Source: Hymenolepis diminuta | Taxonomy: Eukaryota > Platyhelminthes > Cestoda > Cyclophyllidea > Hymenolepididae | DNA length: 64,000 nt | Assembly (NCBI GenBank): GCA_900708905.1 | Contig: CAADRB010000010.1 | Location: 3,731,048 to 3,795,047, forward strand | Direction: 5' to 3' | In this document: one piece after another, positions 11,481 through 24,949 of the stretch | Layout of the letters: each line of letters opens with the position of its first letter | Numbering within the stretch: position 1 is the first letter of the stretch | The notes under the pieces: model-generated | The model's database searches: none | The model's input: only the letters and a program-made list of their open reading frames with translations | What the model was told of the DNA's origin: nothing | Made by a program: the position numbers and the translations under genes

Positions 11481-14400
11481 AATTTATATTTTTTCCAACG
11501 ACTGTAAAAGTAAAATATACTTACATGATCATAACATATCAGATTTGAGATATATGTTTATATATGATCGTTCGTATCAATAAAAGGCTTATATAAAATG
11601 GTTACAATTCATTGTCAGTCATTTGTCACTGTTGTCACCGTAGAATCATTAATTGCTGAATATTAGATTTTTCCATATGTAAACTTGAACTTGTTTCTGA
11701 GGTTGACGCTCATTATCTGGCCCCAATGTAACTGATCTACATATATATAGGTAATGACATCAACATATATGCGATTTCAGAAAGCTTAATGAAATCATTG
11801 ACTTTTGTCATATGTCAAGAATTATTATTCTTACCTACAGTAATCCAAAAAATAACGATTTTTAATTATTCAGAAAGAAAATTCAACAGATGATAAAGAT
11901 AAGCGGATCAGAAGAACTCGCAGCAAAGTCAAGGCCAAAGAGACTTAATTCATTTGATTTTTTTAATTTGGGTAGAATATTATTCATTTAATGGGTTGTT
12001 CTAGTCCCGAAATTCAAATTTCATTATTCGTCCCCTGTCTGCTATGTAAGGCGCTCATTGGTTGGTTTTTAATTAAGATGGTTGGTCTTGCCACCCCCAC
12101 TAATTTTCCTTTCCAATGTATGGGAAAGAAAAATGGTCTTATATAATATTCAGCAATTTACAGTTTTTGCTCCAACAATAACGCTTCTATTATGAAGGGC
12201 CGACAGGGTATAAATAAGTCATCATTTTGGGGATTTTGCCTTTCTGAAAAATTTAATTAGAATTTTTTTGCACATATTTGTGACTACATGTTTACTTAAT
12301 TTAAAAACGCCAAATTTACAGTTATTAAATAGATTTCTTCGACAATAATGACGAATTGATTCAATAATTGCAATGAATGCTGCGGTGGCAATTTTTCTCT
12401 AGATTTGATGTTTACACTATTATTATTAAAAAACCGTACTCTATTACTTCCTTTCTAAAATGAAATTATTGATATTAATGAATCTTACACCAAAAAAGTC
12501 TCATTTAATGTTCAATGAAAGTAACATTCCTATTTTTCATCCTAGTTTCCAATACTATGATCAGATTTGTAGTATCTGAGGGATAATATGCTATTATATA
12601 GTTTTTATTCCAAATATAATCTAAACTGAACAGAATACATTTCATGAAGATTACATGGACATCTGATGTTAACTGTACATCAAAACTTGGCAAAGTCCAT
12701 CTAGTTTTGAAATAAAATTACTTTTTTCCGATAAAAGGAACTTGGTTAACTATGCTTTAACTAATTTAATTTTGCTTAGATCCAAATTGTTGCTTTGATG
12801 AGTTCAAACTGGGAATTTGTTTCAATATTAACCGTTTAATCATAAACTGAGGTGTATATGTTGTTCAAAATTTGCTTTCAGAATGCCGACACATACAACC
12901 AGCGGAAGTAGTCACAAAACACTTGCATAAATATCTTCTTTCCGGATTTAAAATGCTTTCTATAATTCTTTGAATGTAGAAGGAATTAGAGTTCTCCTAG
13001 AGATGCCTCCGTTTGAATAAATAAAATCCATGAAATTGTATTTAAATCATCATTCACTGTTATATTCCTCCGAATTATAACTTCATTTTCTTTATTTAGT
13101 TTTTTCCATATTCTACCAGAGCTATCTTCATTATAATCTTCAGGCTTACCGTTAGGACCAATTTTTAGTGGACCACCTGCCTTGAAAATAGCTTTTAAGA
13201 TTAAGCATCTACAGACTTTGAATTTAAATTGTAACTAAATGCAATAGGTGTGCTACCTATTAAAACATGGTGGTCTACTTCCTAACCAAGCTGAATTTCC
13301 ATGCTATTTTTAATCTCGTGGATCAAAAAGTGTCTTCCTCAGCCGTATGTTCTGACGATGATTTATAACCCCTTCAATTGAGATTAGGTGAAACGGTAGA
13401 TTGGCAAAATGCATGGAAAGTTTCATTATTATGGACGTTGAAAGTTTTAAAACTTAAACCTCAATTACTTCAATCGCTGACCTCGATTTCAATCCTTGTT
13501 TTTTTCCTGATTTTTATTGTTATTTAAGACTTTCTTATCACCCAAAAATAAATTTAGTATTTTGCGGTGGTGAATAGGTAATCTTTTATCCCACATGTAA
13601 GTTTTAATAATCTGGATAATTACACTTAGGTTTTATCATAGCAAAAATAAGAATATGCAGCCACTGTACAATTTTGGTTATAAACACTTTCCAAACATGT
13701 CAGAATTCATTTCATGAAGATTCTGATGTCGTCTATACTCTAGTCAGCATCGGTAAATGGATGAATCGAGTTAGAATTGCTGAGAAATTTCATATTTACT
13801 AAAAATTGGCCAAACTATATTTCAGACTATTGAATCTTATTTACAGTTCTGGTTCTTGGTTGTGATGGATTTTAGGGAGAAAATGCAGTTTGTTATGTTG
13901 ATTTTACAAATAAGATTCTTAAAATGTTCTTTGTGTTCTAAAATTAAACATATGCATATGACGGTTTATTTTATTGTTGCAGGTATTTTAAACTTAACAA
14001 ATAAATCTTTTCAGCACAATAAACCTTCTAAATTGACACTTCTATCAGAATTGTGCTTTTATTTTAAAATTTATTCTAAGATAAGTAGCCAACATAATTA
14101 ACTACCCTATGTCTGTATAAATTTCCATAATTTATTGAATTCCGAAGGTAATTTACAGGAGAGGATAATAAGAGAACGATAGCTATTTCTGTTTACTGGT
14201 AAATTATGGTTCCTTTGTCAACGAGTGTTGACCTCATTCTGATCTTTTGATTTTGAGTTTTGATTCACCCAACATTCGTTACAACAGTACCTGTAGCAAC
14301 TGCTAAGAATCCACAACTAGTGACGTAAGGCTTGCACCAAATTTAAATGATTTGAGCTATATTGCCGGTTAACTTTCGGTGATCTGTATCCATGGCAAGT

Positions 14401-17400
14401 TGGATTTCCGACTCTTTCTGGCCTTTATGAATCCAAGCACGGATGATGATTAATAGTCGCTTCCCAGGACATGTGTAATCATTATTTCCAAAATGAGGAA
14501 ATAAAATTGCTGTTAAAACTTGAGACACTCACCGTACTATATTGCTGCCAAATCTATCTAGCTAGATTTTATCACCTAAAATCACCAAACCGATTCTGTT
14601 GACATGTACAATTTCAGGTGAAATAAGAAAAAGACGAGGATAATGATTGACACTAAACGCGATTGGAGATAGACAGTTCGCGGCCACCTTATTTATAAAC
14701 ATAAAATTAACAAATACGAATTTGAAATTGAAATGAATGGGCGGGAACTCACGACTGTTCATCACAACTATCAATTACGCACTGAATTTGAGCGCTATCT
14801 ACGTGCTCATCAGTGCCAATTCATCAGCCACAGATTAGGAGAACCGCACACAAGCAGAAGCATGGCCCAAACAAGTATTAATTAAAGGACAGCTTATGAA
14901 TAAAGCAATATATGAAACTGACCAAGTATCTTTAAAGATAGAACGATGAGCATTATGGGGTACAAAAGTGAGAGGAAGACGGTATCTTTTCATAAGTTGG
15001 GTATGTCTCAGTATATTATTGATTCGCGTACTGGAAAGCTGGTTTTGTTGCTTGCTTAACCTATTTTCAATTCTTCAGTAACGACATGCAGAGTGACTTA
15101 AATTAGGCTTCCCTTGGTTGGACCTTATCAACGGCTTGGTGTTTTAACGTAAGCATTACTCGTTAGTATCTCCATCCCTTCCTAATATTAATTTGAATAT
15201 TCTTAGTTTTTTTCCGAATAAAGATAATCGCATCAGCTTGAAATCATCTAATTTGGCCTGAGATCTTAAGAAATGTAAGAATAAAGATATTCATTTCAAC
15301 CATTTCAGATTCGTCTGAAACATATTTAGAATTTAACGGATTCAAAAAATTTGGTAGTGGCTGCTATCCCATCTTAATTGCTTCAGAGCTGCTAGTTGGC
15401 ACAAATACCTGCTTGCAGCTTTAATGCATCGTTTATGAGACGCTGTGTTTCGGAGTTTAGAATGCTGGGCTACGTTTTTTGGAAGTAGAAGTTAGTCAGG
15501 TTCAATAAATCAAGAAAGTTTCCGCCAATGTGGTATAAATATTTATATTTGCACAGACACTTCATTTACAGGCAGGTGAATTCATGCCTTTTATCGTAAA
15601 TAAATTGTTCGATTGCGTGTTATGGAATTTTCTTTTGAAGAAAAGGAGAATTTCCAGAGTTTTTCTCAAATTTAACAATAATTATTACTTATTTCAAGCG
15701 AAAGTCAACTGTACTTAGCGAATCACGTCTATTGAGTAACGCGTTATCGAAATATATGGTTGTGATTTAGTTCTCAAATAGTTAAAGAAAGAAATCTTTT
15801 TATTTTCATAAAAAAAATCTAGTTTGATTCGTCCTACATTATTAGTTTTTATCTTTTTCGTCAAACATAGTTTAAATTCGCCAGGCCAAATGAGGATTGT
15901 GGGAGCCATGGAAGTGTAATTTTCCTGCATTTTAATTAATAACTGTTTGTTCAATGAAAGCATGATTTTACTTGTTTAAAATACTTTAAATGTTAATATT
16001 CAGTATTCAGTTTTGAAACTAGGTAGATGGAAATAAATCAGATGGACTATTCTTTATATGTACTTCAATACTTGAAGAACCAGGATCCGAATACGAAGAA
16101 TAGATAGAAAATTTTAATAAATTAAAGCCAAAACATCTTATCTTTTCATAAAATTCCTTTAACTTTATAACAGTGAAGATTGAGTTGATTGAAGGAACAA
16201 ACTCAACGGAGCTAGTATTTCAGTAAATTTTATAATTTAGTATGACAGAGCACATATTTCTCTCCGGCGGTATCCGCATAGCTGACGAAGAACAAATTCT
16301 GTAGATTAAAGTATGAAAAAATATAGTTATATATATTCACGTTTTGTTTGACTAAAGCTGGTATTGTTGTTCTGAATGGATAATTTTCTTCGCAGTTATT
16401 ATAAAATGTATCGAAATAAAACAGTGGTCGAGACAGAAAAAACAAAAAAAATACGAAATTCGGAATAAAGTGGGAGAATCACTCGAAATCCATTGGCGTG
16501 CATCCTCTATTGTAATTTTCTATTCAAAATAACGAATAAGATATTTTCCCTTTTTATCTCTCGTCTTAACATTTGTCGCTTAATATGTAAATTCAGTTAA
16601 CACAAATCACTTAAAATTAATAATGAACTCGATTCAGTTCTTACCATAAATAAAGGATATCTTAGCGAGTTATAAAACAGCCTATCTATCTCAATCACTG
16701 TCAAGTATTTTGTTTTGTCACATCTAATAAACAGCAGAGTTTAAAATTGGTTGTTTTAGCGAATTAATGCAAAGAACATTTATTATTCATTGTTAAATTA
16801 ATTGCATGACACTGCAATCAGAGCTTAATTGGAAGTTTTTCACTTGCTTCTGTAACTCTTTAGATCATTACTTTTTTCATCAAATAATGTCTTTAGTATA
16901 GTAAGAAATAGGAAGCTTCGAAAGCTTTGCGATATCTTTCGAAATCACTTTTTAAGATTTAACCTCAGAAGTTTCCAAGTGTATATTTTCCCAAGAATCA
17001 AGGAAACGCTAAATTATATTTAAAACATCTGGTTTTGAAATAAAATTTCACAATATATGTTGAAAAATTCTCTGTTTATCCAAATCGGCTCTAGACTTAT
17101 CCCTATTCTGGGTAAGAAAAGATTAAATCACGTGACCACTATGCGATTTTCCCTATATCAATAAATAATTTACTTTTACATTGAAAGTTCATCGTGAATA
17201 TATAAATATGCGTTCTTGCTCTAATTTGCATATGATGGCAAATGAAATGCACAAATGACTGTGCGCAAGCGCATTTACTGGAAACTGTTCATTTCCTTAC
17301 TATCTTCCTTCATAATTTATAACTATCTATGCAATAAAAAACATATTTACTCATTTTAATCCTGGAATAACATGAGTATTAGAAATAGCGATTAGTTCAT

Positions 17401-17736
17401 TTATGGATAAAACGAGGGATCGATTAGATGTATATGATGAAGTCAGAATATCGAGTCTTAATTTTTGAACTCTAGAAGCATTGAGTTATGCACTTCATAT
17501 GGGGTGTAATTCATAGTACATTGTCCAAATGTACCAGCCTCGGTTTTCGTGGTAATCGAGTGAGTCGATATCCACGAAATTCGGTGCGTTAATGCAATTA
17601 TATGATTGATCATACCTTTTTAATGCAAGTGTATCTTCTTACGAGGGTCGACAGTCGAAAATAGGAAAAACGCAGCAAGGCTCACTAGATTTCACTAAAG
17701 GTGAAATATATAAAAATAATATATTCCTTATTTAAA
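11481..17736. other. Gene-free stretch 11.5-17.7 kb
   Basis: AT-rich. Open frames up to about 80 codons have low-complexity or AT-driven composition and no start or splice context. Confidence 0.5.
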
Positions 17737-18018
17737 ATGTCTTTATTGGAAGTATATTTTCAGATTAATATTTTTCATTCTTATATCGGTAGAGTCGTAA
17801 CCTTGTGCTCATTAAGGATAACTGAAAGTGCAAATAATCAGATTGATTTGTTAGTTTCATTCCTAAAGTTTCGAAGTCAAGATTCCATGCAGGATTTTGC
17901 TCTAGAGATTAAAGTTCTTACTGAAACTTTCCACGGTGAAAAAACAGTGAATGTTAATACGGTAAATAAATTAATAAAAGAATTTGCTATCGTTTCTATT
18001 AAAACTTCTGATTTTTAA
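17737..18018 (+). CDS. Possible small protein or exon, 93 residues, unknown
   Basis: ATG-initiated frame of 93 codons with non-repetitive composition in its second half (ITESANNQIDLLVSFLKF, DFALEIKVLTETFHGEK). A pyrimidine-rich TATTTTCAG at about 17763 could be an acceptor, making the region from there a terminal exon. No family recognised and no partner exon found. AT-rich DNA of this size can give such a frame by chance. Confidence 0.2.
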   Translation: MSLLEVYFQINIFHSYIGRVVTLCSLRITESANNQIDLLVSFLKFRSQDSMQDFALEIKVLTETFHGEKTVNVNTVNKLIKEFAIVSIKTSDF

Positions 18019-20171
18019 GTCATATAACTTTTTTTCCCATTGTTTTCATTTTTACCTTAAATTGTAATGATTAGCCGAACAGACAACTTACGAAAACTAA
18101 TGGTAAGAAGTTAGCACAAATTCTAACTTTCAGACAGATAGTTCTGTAGCTATGAAAACAAAATAAGTACCACATCCAGTCTTGTGAATTTACATTGTTA
18201 TAGTTCAGCTTGAGTGAACTCTGGTGAACACTGCTCTGCTAATAAAATCTAAGCTAGACTCATCTATCTGTTCTTGGCTGTAACAAAATGTAAATAACTC
18301 GAGGTGGCATGACCAACCGCGAAACTAAATCAACCGATATATAAAAACTCCGACTATTTAGGAAATAATCTCACAGATGAATCTGGAATCCAATTGATGA
18401 AATGGAATATTTCAATATTACAAACTGAACTGTTCTTCATGAAAATGTGGACAACTCAATGCTTCCCTGACACTCTGATTTCAGATTGACCCTCATGTTT
18501 GCCTCCTCTTATTCAGCTACTATCCCATAATTAAAACGTGTAGAAGTTTTTCGCAGAGGCGAGGGCAGTAATACTGAATTTACATAGTTTAAAAGTGAGC
18601 TTTCTTCTTTCATCCAAAAGTAAGATTTAAACTGCTGAATACACAAAATGAATGGAAAACCTCATTAGTTAAAATACTGTCAAGCGTGATTTTACGCTTA
18701 ATAGCTCTCGCACTAGGTTCGCTTTGAGCGTAGAGAGCCCAAGTATTTTACGAAAAGGAGGTTATAAGAACTAAGAATCCATTGCAAATCATTGACCGTC
18801 CCATTTAACTGCCCCACTAGCGAAGTTATTTAATTTAAATAGAATTACTTCTGAGGGAGCTAAACGGTTTAGCTAAGTTCATTCTTGGTAAATTTTAGGA
18901 AAGAATCTGCAACAACTCACTTTAAACAACCACACTCTTTGCTTTCGACATTTATCTTCCGAAAAAAATGTGTCTTCTTTTAAAAAAAGTCGCGTAATTT
19001 TGGAACAAAATTAGGCGTATTAAACGATCTAAAGAGGCTTTTTGTGTCAAGGAAAGTAAAAGGACGTGGTAATTTGCACTTGAAAAATGGTAAATATAAG
19101 AAAATTCAGTTGGGTAATTTTGAGCTGGTAAAAGAATTTCAAATTTTTAAGCGTTAAAATTTATTAATGAGATATGGTGTTGATACACAGTACACAAGGC
19201 CTAAATATATTGGACGACTGAAAAAATCGGTGTAAAAGAAACTTTGAAATGGAAAAATTTTGGCTTTCCGTTGAAAATGAATGTTTTGTCTTCTGACGGC
19301 AAAAAAGGGGGAAAATTCATCCAAACTCACCGTCATTTTGAGCTAAATCATTTGTCAAATTTAATTTGTCAAAGTCTAAAAAATCGTCCCTTCGGTTTCA
19401 TTTTAATCGTCCAAATTTGACTTCAATTGAGAATTGAAAAGGCTGATGTGTGTATACAACTACATTTTGCGCTGGTTAAAAATCAAATTAAGACCTTTTA
19501 TACAATAATGTATTATATTCTCATAGGCTTCTTTTTTCATTTTCATTCAATGAATTAGGCCAATCTAGGGAAATTCAGTGATCGAGAGTTATCTTTAATA
19601 AGCGCATAAAACGATTTATTTTAGGGGTCCAAAAAAGGGTATTTTTAAATTCGTTAATTAATATGCGACAACTCAACTGAAAATGCAAGGAATTGCGTTT
19701 TGATTGGTAGACCACTCTTATCATTGACTTGTGTCAGTAGATTACTAATGTCATGACCAATTAGCGATTTTAATTTTCAAACAATTCCGAGTATCTTAAT
19801 CTTACGATGAATAGCAAGCCTACTATGAGAGCTATATTGATTAATTTCATTTGATTTTTCAATATTAAATGCATGTATCCATGCATTTGTTGGAAGTAAA
19901 GTTGTAAAATTATTAACTGGAAATACTGCGACTAAATCAATTCACCGAAATAATTGTCCCGCACACGAGTTTTTTCAAATTATATACTCCAATTTCGATA
20001 ATGATTTCGCAGAAATAGACTAAAGCTATAGTATCACTCCATCTCTAAACCCCAGCAGTCTGAGACGTACGCCTTCCCGTATTTTCAGATAAAGTGGAAT
20101 TGGCAGTCGACGCCAGTGCAGTTGTCCTCCAGTCACAGGACAAATAAATATTCATCAGAATTAATTTTTCA
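18019..20171. other. Gene-free stretch 18.0-20.2 kb
   Basis: AT-rich. A short match to the SINE body (GGCATGACCAACCGC) lies at 18306-18320. Confidence 0.5.
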
Positions 20172-20311
20172 AGCGGAATGACCAACCGCACTGGTGAGGT
20201 GTGGCTATTAGAGATGTGCAAGCATTCAAACTTCTCACAATGGAGGTAACATAAATTTACCCCTCACCCACGATGAATATTGGCAAATACCTCCCTAAAT
20301 GGGCTTGAGAA
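20172..20311 (+). repeat. SINE-like element body and tail, copy S4
   Basis: GGAATGACCAACCGC, GAGGTGTGGCTATTAGA, then CCTCACCCACGATGAATATTGGCAAATAC and CCTAAATGGGCTTGAGA. These match the tails of S1 and S5. The tRNA-like head upstream (from about 20050) is too degenerate to define. Confidence 0.55.
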
Positions 20312-20525
20312 TTATGTTATGAATGTGTTTAATTAAAATTTAAAAACAAGATAAATATCTAAATGGCCAACTTTCATTTATTCAAATGGACATTAATTTG
20401 GAACAGAAAAAGAAACACTGGTTTATATTATTGAGGATGGTGATTATCAGACCGTCCGATGCAGTATTGATCGATTGCAAAGCATCTTGATTCCATAGAA
20501 AGAATCCAGCCGTTCTTCTCCATAT

Positions 20526-20531
20526 TTTATT
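20526..20531 (-). terminator. Candidate poly(A) signal AATAAA of the RRM gene
   Basis: AATAAA on the minus strand about 165 nt beyond the stop codon of the RRM gene. A second one lies at 20377-20382. Such hexamers are common in AT-rich DNA, so the choice is uncertain. Confidence 0.35.
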
Positions 20532-20695
20532 CATTAAACATTTGAAATTGAGAGGTGATGTTGACGATATGATCAAATTGAATTCAACATACGAGTAAAA
20601 CAGATTTTTCTGATCCATTATAATAGGAAAAACTCAAACACTATCAACTCGGAACACTGAAGACTATGCTTCATTAGAACGATTTAAATTTTTAG

Positions 20696-23600
20696 CTAAA
20701 TTAAAGCCCTGCTTGATGGAAACTTCTGTTCATCGTCCATGATTAGTTTATCAACAGAAAATTTCAAATCAGGAACATCGATCGAAGAATTTGACATAGT
20801 CTCGCGGAATCCCGATGAAAAGGGGTCATTCGTGAACTCGAATGGATGGTTAATTTTCGAGAAAATTGAAAGGGTATTGGATCCATCAAAGAATTGATCC
20901 TCAGGTGCCTGTGGTGTTTGAGATGGCAAAGTTTCATATAAGTCTTTTGGAAGCTCCTGAAGTGTAACTTGTCGTCTACGAAGCCTCTCAATCAGATTCG
21001 GCTGTGGCTGAGAATTTGAGAAGAGATTTGGACTGATTTCTTGATATGTCGATGATGCGATTTGATTAATTTTATTATAATCACTTCTGAAAAATAGATT
21101 ATTTGTGAAATCATAATTTGAATTCAGATTTGATGTGGTCGGCAAATCGGTTTGACCATAATTGCAATAGGTTCTGTCATATTTTGTGAGGGATTCTGGA
21201 CCTAAAAGAGTATTAGTTGAGTTAAACATACTTGTACATGGGTAGTCAAATTAACTTTAGCATGGCAAGATCAAAAGACTAAATGTTACGACTACATCCA
21301 AAGTTGTATCTCGACTGTACATTTTAGTCCTCAAACAAAATACTATATTTAGCTCAATTATGTTTTGATTTATGCAATGAAAGTGCCAAAAATAGAATGC
21401 AATTCTATCTCATCTGAAATCATACCTAGATTATCTGCACAGGACATCGGAGTAAAAGCTTGATTTAATGGAGCTTTATTGAGCAGATTTTCTAGAGTGT
21501 TCATTCCATTCTGTTTGTCCATATTAGGCCGATATGAATCGGAATAAAAATGGTTCTGATTTGCTTGTTGTTGAGCTTTATTCTGAATCGTTGTAAGGTT
21601 TGGCCATGCGCTTTGTTGGCCTTGAATCCCAATGCTGATTGGTTGTTGTACTTGTGGCCTTGACATTAATCTATTCAGTACTGTAGTTAAATTATTGGTG
21701 TTGTTGGATAAATCACTTTGACAGAAAGTTTGCTAAAATTGAATGCCCTTTAGGTAATAAAATAAAAAGACAGAAAGAATGAAGTGAGGTCCTTGAAATA
21801 AGCATACATCAATCAAATTCTGGCCTTGGGAGGATAGGATTTGCCTTTGACGCTCCATTTGTATACGAGCGTTTAATTCGGCCAACATTCTCTGCAGACT
21901 GTCACTTTCCCTATCTGGTTGCCTAGAAGAAACCAATTACTAAATTATTTTGAACGATATTCACTCTGCGAGATCCAAATAGTGCCACACGTTGCACTTA
22001 CTTTTGATATTGCATGTAGTCGCTTATCTGTTGAGGCGTAATAGACGGCTGTTCGCTGCGAAGAAATTGCATATTAGCAGGTACCTGCGGTTTATTCACA
22101 TTGGTACCCGTCGAATCTCCGAGAATTCGAGAAAGAGTAAGAACATCACGTATAATTTTTCCATTCGAATTCTGTGGCATACAGTCTCGAAATGCATTTA
22201 GCGATTCACTCTCGGAAATACCAGAAGACCGCGTTCCGTCTGTATTACTCATTAATGAATTGAGAAGTAATTGTTGTGAGCTTTGGTGCTGTTGGAATTG
22301 GAGCGATAGTGGGTTGGAATTAAATGAATCCGTAGGAATGTTCCTGAGTAGACTCAGAAGTCCTCCTTGATCGAATGACGATCTTCGAAGAGCCTCAGTT
22401 TTATCAGCCGGCTTCGCCCAACTAACTTCGATTCTAGAACCGTCCAAATAGTAACCTGCGTTCAAAATACATTTAATTTTATGCATTGGATCAAAAGCAT
22501 ATAAAATATGAGATCGTCAAAAGATGAAAGAGATCTGCCGACTCTGAAATAAAATTCAAACAAATCTATTCATAAAATGCAAGTAGATATTTTATTTTAG
22601 TTCCCTTACACAACTTCGCATACAATTTTATATGCACGTAATTACCTTAGAACAATATATCTTTACATAGTTCGAGAAAATTTTTAGTTGCTTGAATTGA
22701 GTTGGTGATGAAGATTTATTGAAATGAGATTTAATCATAATTAAATTTAAAGTAATAAAAAAAAAACAAAAAATCTTACTGTTAAGTAATATAATAGTGA
22801 TAAAGTACTATAGAATTTAACGTATAAATTTCAGTAAATAATTCGACAAAATTAGCTCACCATTCATTACTGCTAAAGCATTAGCAGCAAAAGTTCGATC
22901 TGTAAAATGAATGAAGGCGTAGTCTTTCATTTTCTTTACTCGTTCAACAGCATTCTTGAACCCCGCAGCAAGATTGAACTGATCTCTCAAAGCCTCTTCT
23001 GTAGTATGCAGCATTAGATTGCGAACGTACAAGATCCTTACCTACAAATAATAAAACCCTTATGTAGTCTCCGATTCCTAATAAAAATGTATGAAATTTT
23101 AATGATCAAGTCTACTGAAATAAATCAGTAGTACAAATCTCACCTTTGACATTACATCTTCGTCTACTTCTCTTTCCGGTTCAGCCCAGTCGATAGCTAC
23201 TTGATGTCCCCAGAGATGAATTCTGCCTGGAATAAGCTTCCTCCTAGCCATCGCGGCGGCTTTGTGATTCTCATACTCAACGAAAGCGAAGCCTCGGTTT
23301 CTGGTTTTGTCCACTACGCTGGGATATACTATTACATCTCTAACCCCCTCAGTTACTTTTGACATTTCAATAAATATCTCTTCTTTGGTTTTAGTCTTTG
23401 GTATGCCACCGACAAACAATCTGCAGTTATCAACAGAGAAGCAGATCCCCAGAGCTTTTGACTTGCGAATTTCGTAACCATCAAGTTTTTGGACTGCTTT
23501 TCTGGTATCTTCACGATTAGTATAGATACAGAAACCGTAACCACGATTGCATCCACTGAAATCCATCATAAGACGGAACATGTAGATTTTTCCAACGGTT

Positions 23601-24939
23601 TCAAATACTGGAACTAGCTCATCCTCAAAACAGTCACGTGGAATCTTGCCAATAAAAATTTCGCATCCACGAGCAGGAGCTGGCCCTATCCAATCAGGAG
23701 GTGGGCCGTAGCGTCTCTGACCATTCTCTTGCATGATCGGATAATGAGTCCTCTCAATCAGCCTGACTAGCGCCTCTTCACGAGACAGAACCACTGCAAT
23801 TTGATTATTGTTTTGTAGCTGAATGGGTAAGGTAGGAGTCGGGACTGACAAGGTCCAAGGGAGTGTGGTGCCTGTGGTAAGATTTAAGCTTTCTGAATTT
23901 ACAGGACTGCTCTGGTTGTTATTAGAACATTGCATACCCGGATTAGAGATAGTAACATCAAATTCGTTGCCATCACTGCAGTAGTCAGATTCATCGTTTT
24001 CGTCATAGGTATCCAATAAACTGTAATAAAATCAATGACAGTAGTGTCCAAAAATTTGTTGAACCCTGTTATAGTTAACCAATGCTACATACGACAAAAA
24101 CATTATACTGGCTGCGAATTTCAGCGACGTAAATTATAATTTACTCTATGAATTGCTAAAATTCGCCTTTAAAAATTAGCTTAGTGTACTAACAATATAT
24201 ATTCCTAAACGATAAATAAAATACTTTCTGCTATATGATATTCTGAATTTCTTATTTTACAGTACTATCAAAGACATTCAAAGCCGGTGTGCAACAAGTA
24301 TGTTGAATTACGTATTTACGTAATTCAAAACTCAACAATCTTGATAAATCGGAACTCTGAACAGACTTTCTGCGCATATAATTCAAATATTTCTGCTAAA
24401 AATCCAAAAAGGCTCTTAATTATCTTAAGAAACAAAGGAATAAATGAATATCCGCATTTGTTACCAATGAAAGAAAAAGAGCAGAGACGATAGTCGTAAT
24501 TTTCAAAGGCAAAATCCTCGTATTCCGCTGGGCTTCCTTTGGAATATTAAACCTTATGAACTGTGTTTCTTCTTAGCCTCTTAATATTTCAGGCAAAACA
24601 GGCTGATTTTTGAATCTCATTTCTGCCATATTTCGACGTAGTTTATCGTACAAACTTAATAATAATTGATAAACAATAAATAACAGTCAAATTAGTTACA
24701 GATAAAATACCACTGACCTGCAAGATACTCAAATTGAAGGTTCTTTGAATGCACAATTGTAATCAAGTACAAATTTGACCAATTTTAAGAAATCTTAAAC
24801 AATTAAAGCTTCCAAAACAAGTCTAGATACCGTTTTATCTTAGAATTCTTAAAGTTTAGAGTGAAAAAATATTAAAATAAATTTTTAACAAATTGATTTT
24901 AACATACCAGTTTTTCCAGAGCTTCTCGACTTCGACCAT
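20696..24939 (-). CDS. RBM47-like: Three-RRM RNA-binding protein, A1CF/RBM46/RBM47 family
   Basis: Seven exons: 24939-24908, 24020-23144, 23041-22861, 22455-22002, 21922-21808, 21732-21426 and 21201-20696, all with GT/AG borders and continuous phase, giving about 823 residues. RRM1 lies near residues 130-207 (RNP2 IFIGKI, RNP1 RGYGFCIY). RRM2 starts near 211 (LFVGGIP, RNP1 RGFAFVEY) and RRM3 near 306 (ILYVRNL, RNP1 KDYAFIHF). The pre-RRM block [12 protein letters not shown] and the RRM2-RRM3 linker [11 protein letters not shown] are hallmarks of the A1CF/RBM46/RBM47 group, whose members bind AU-rich mRNA and act in RNA editing, stability or germline regulation. The first exon encodes only ten codons ([10 protein letters not shown]). 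It was chosen because its donor phase fits exon 2, which has no in-frame ATG near its start. The C-terminal half is Gln/Asn/Ser-rich and I see no double-stranded RNA-binding domain as in A1CF. Family assignment is firm. Which vertebrate paralogue it matches cannot be decided, as flatworms probably have one pro-orthologue. Confidence 0.9.
24021..24907 (-). other. Intron 1 of the RRM gene (887 nt)
   Basis: Donor GTATGT and acceptor TTACAG. AT-rich sequence. One 68-codon plus-strand open frame (24287-24493) has no recognisable content and no splice or start context, and I do not call it. Confidence 0.7.
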
Positions 24940-24949
24940 GTCAACCAGT
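24940..24949 (-). promoter_or_regulatory. 3' splice acceptor 10 nt upstream of the RRM gene ATG
   Basis: Reading the minus strand, a pyrimidine/T-rich stretch ends in TTTGCAG just before a 10-nt leader and the ATG at 24939. A leader this short after an AG fits either a spliced-leader trans-splice site or a 5'UTR intron. Confidence 0.45.

Noticed and set aside
23099..23143. Continuation of the RRM gene exon 2 frame to a stop at 23099
   Set aside because: A GTGAG donor at 23143 and an in-phase acceptor at 23042 restore the conserved linker into RRM3.
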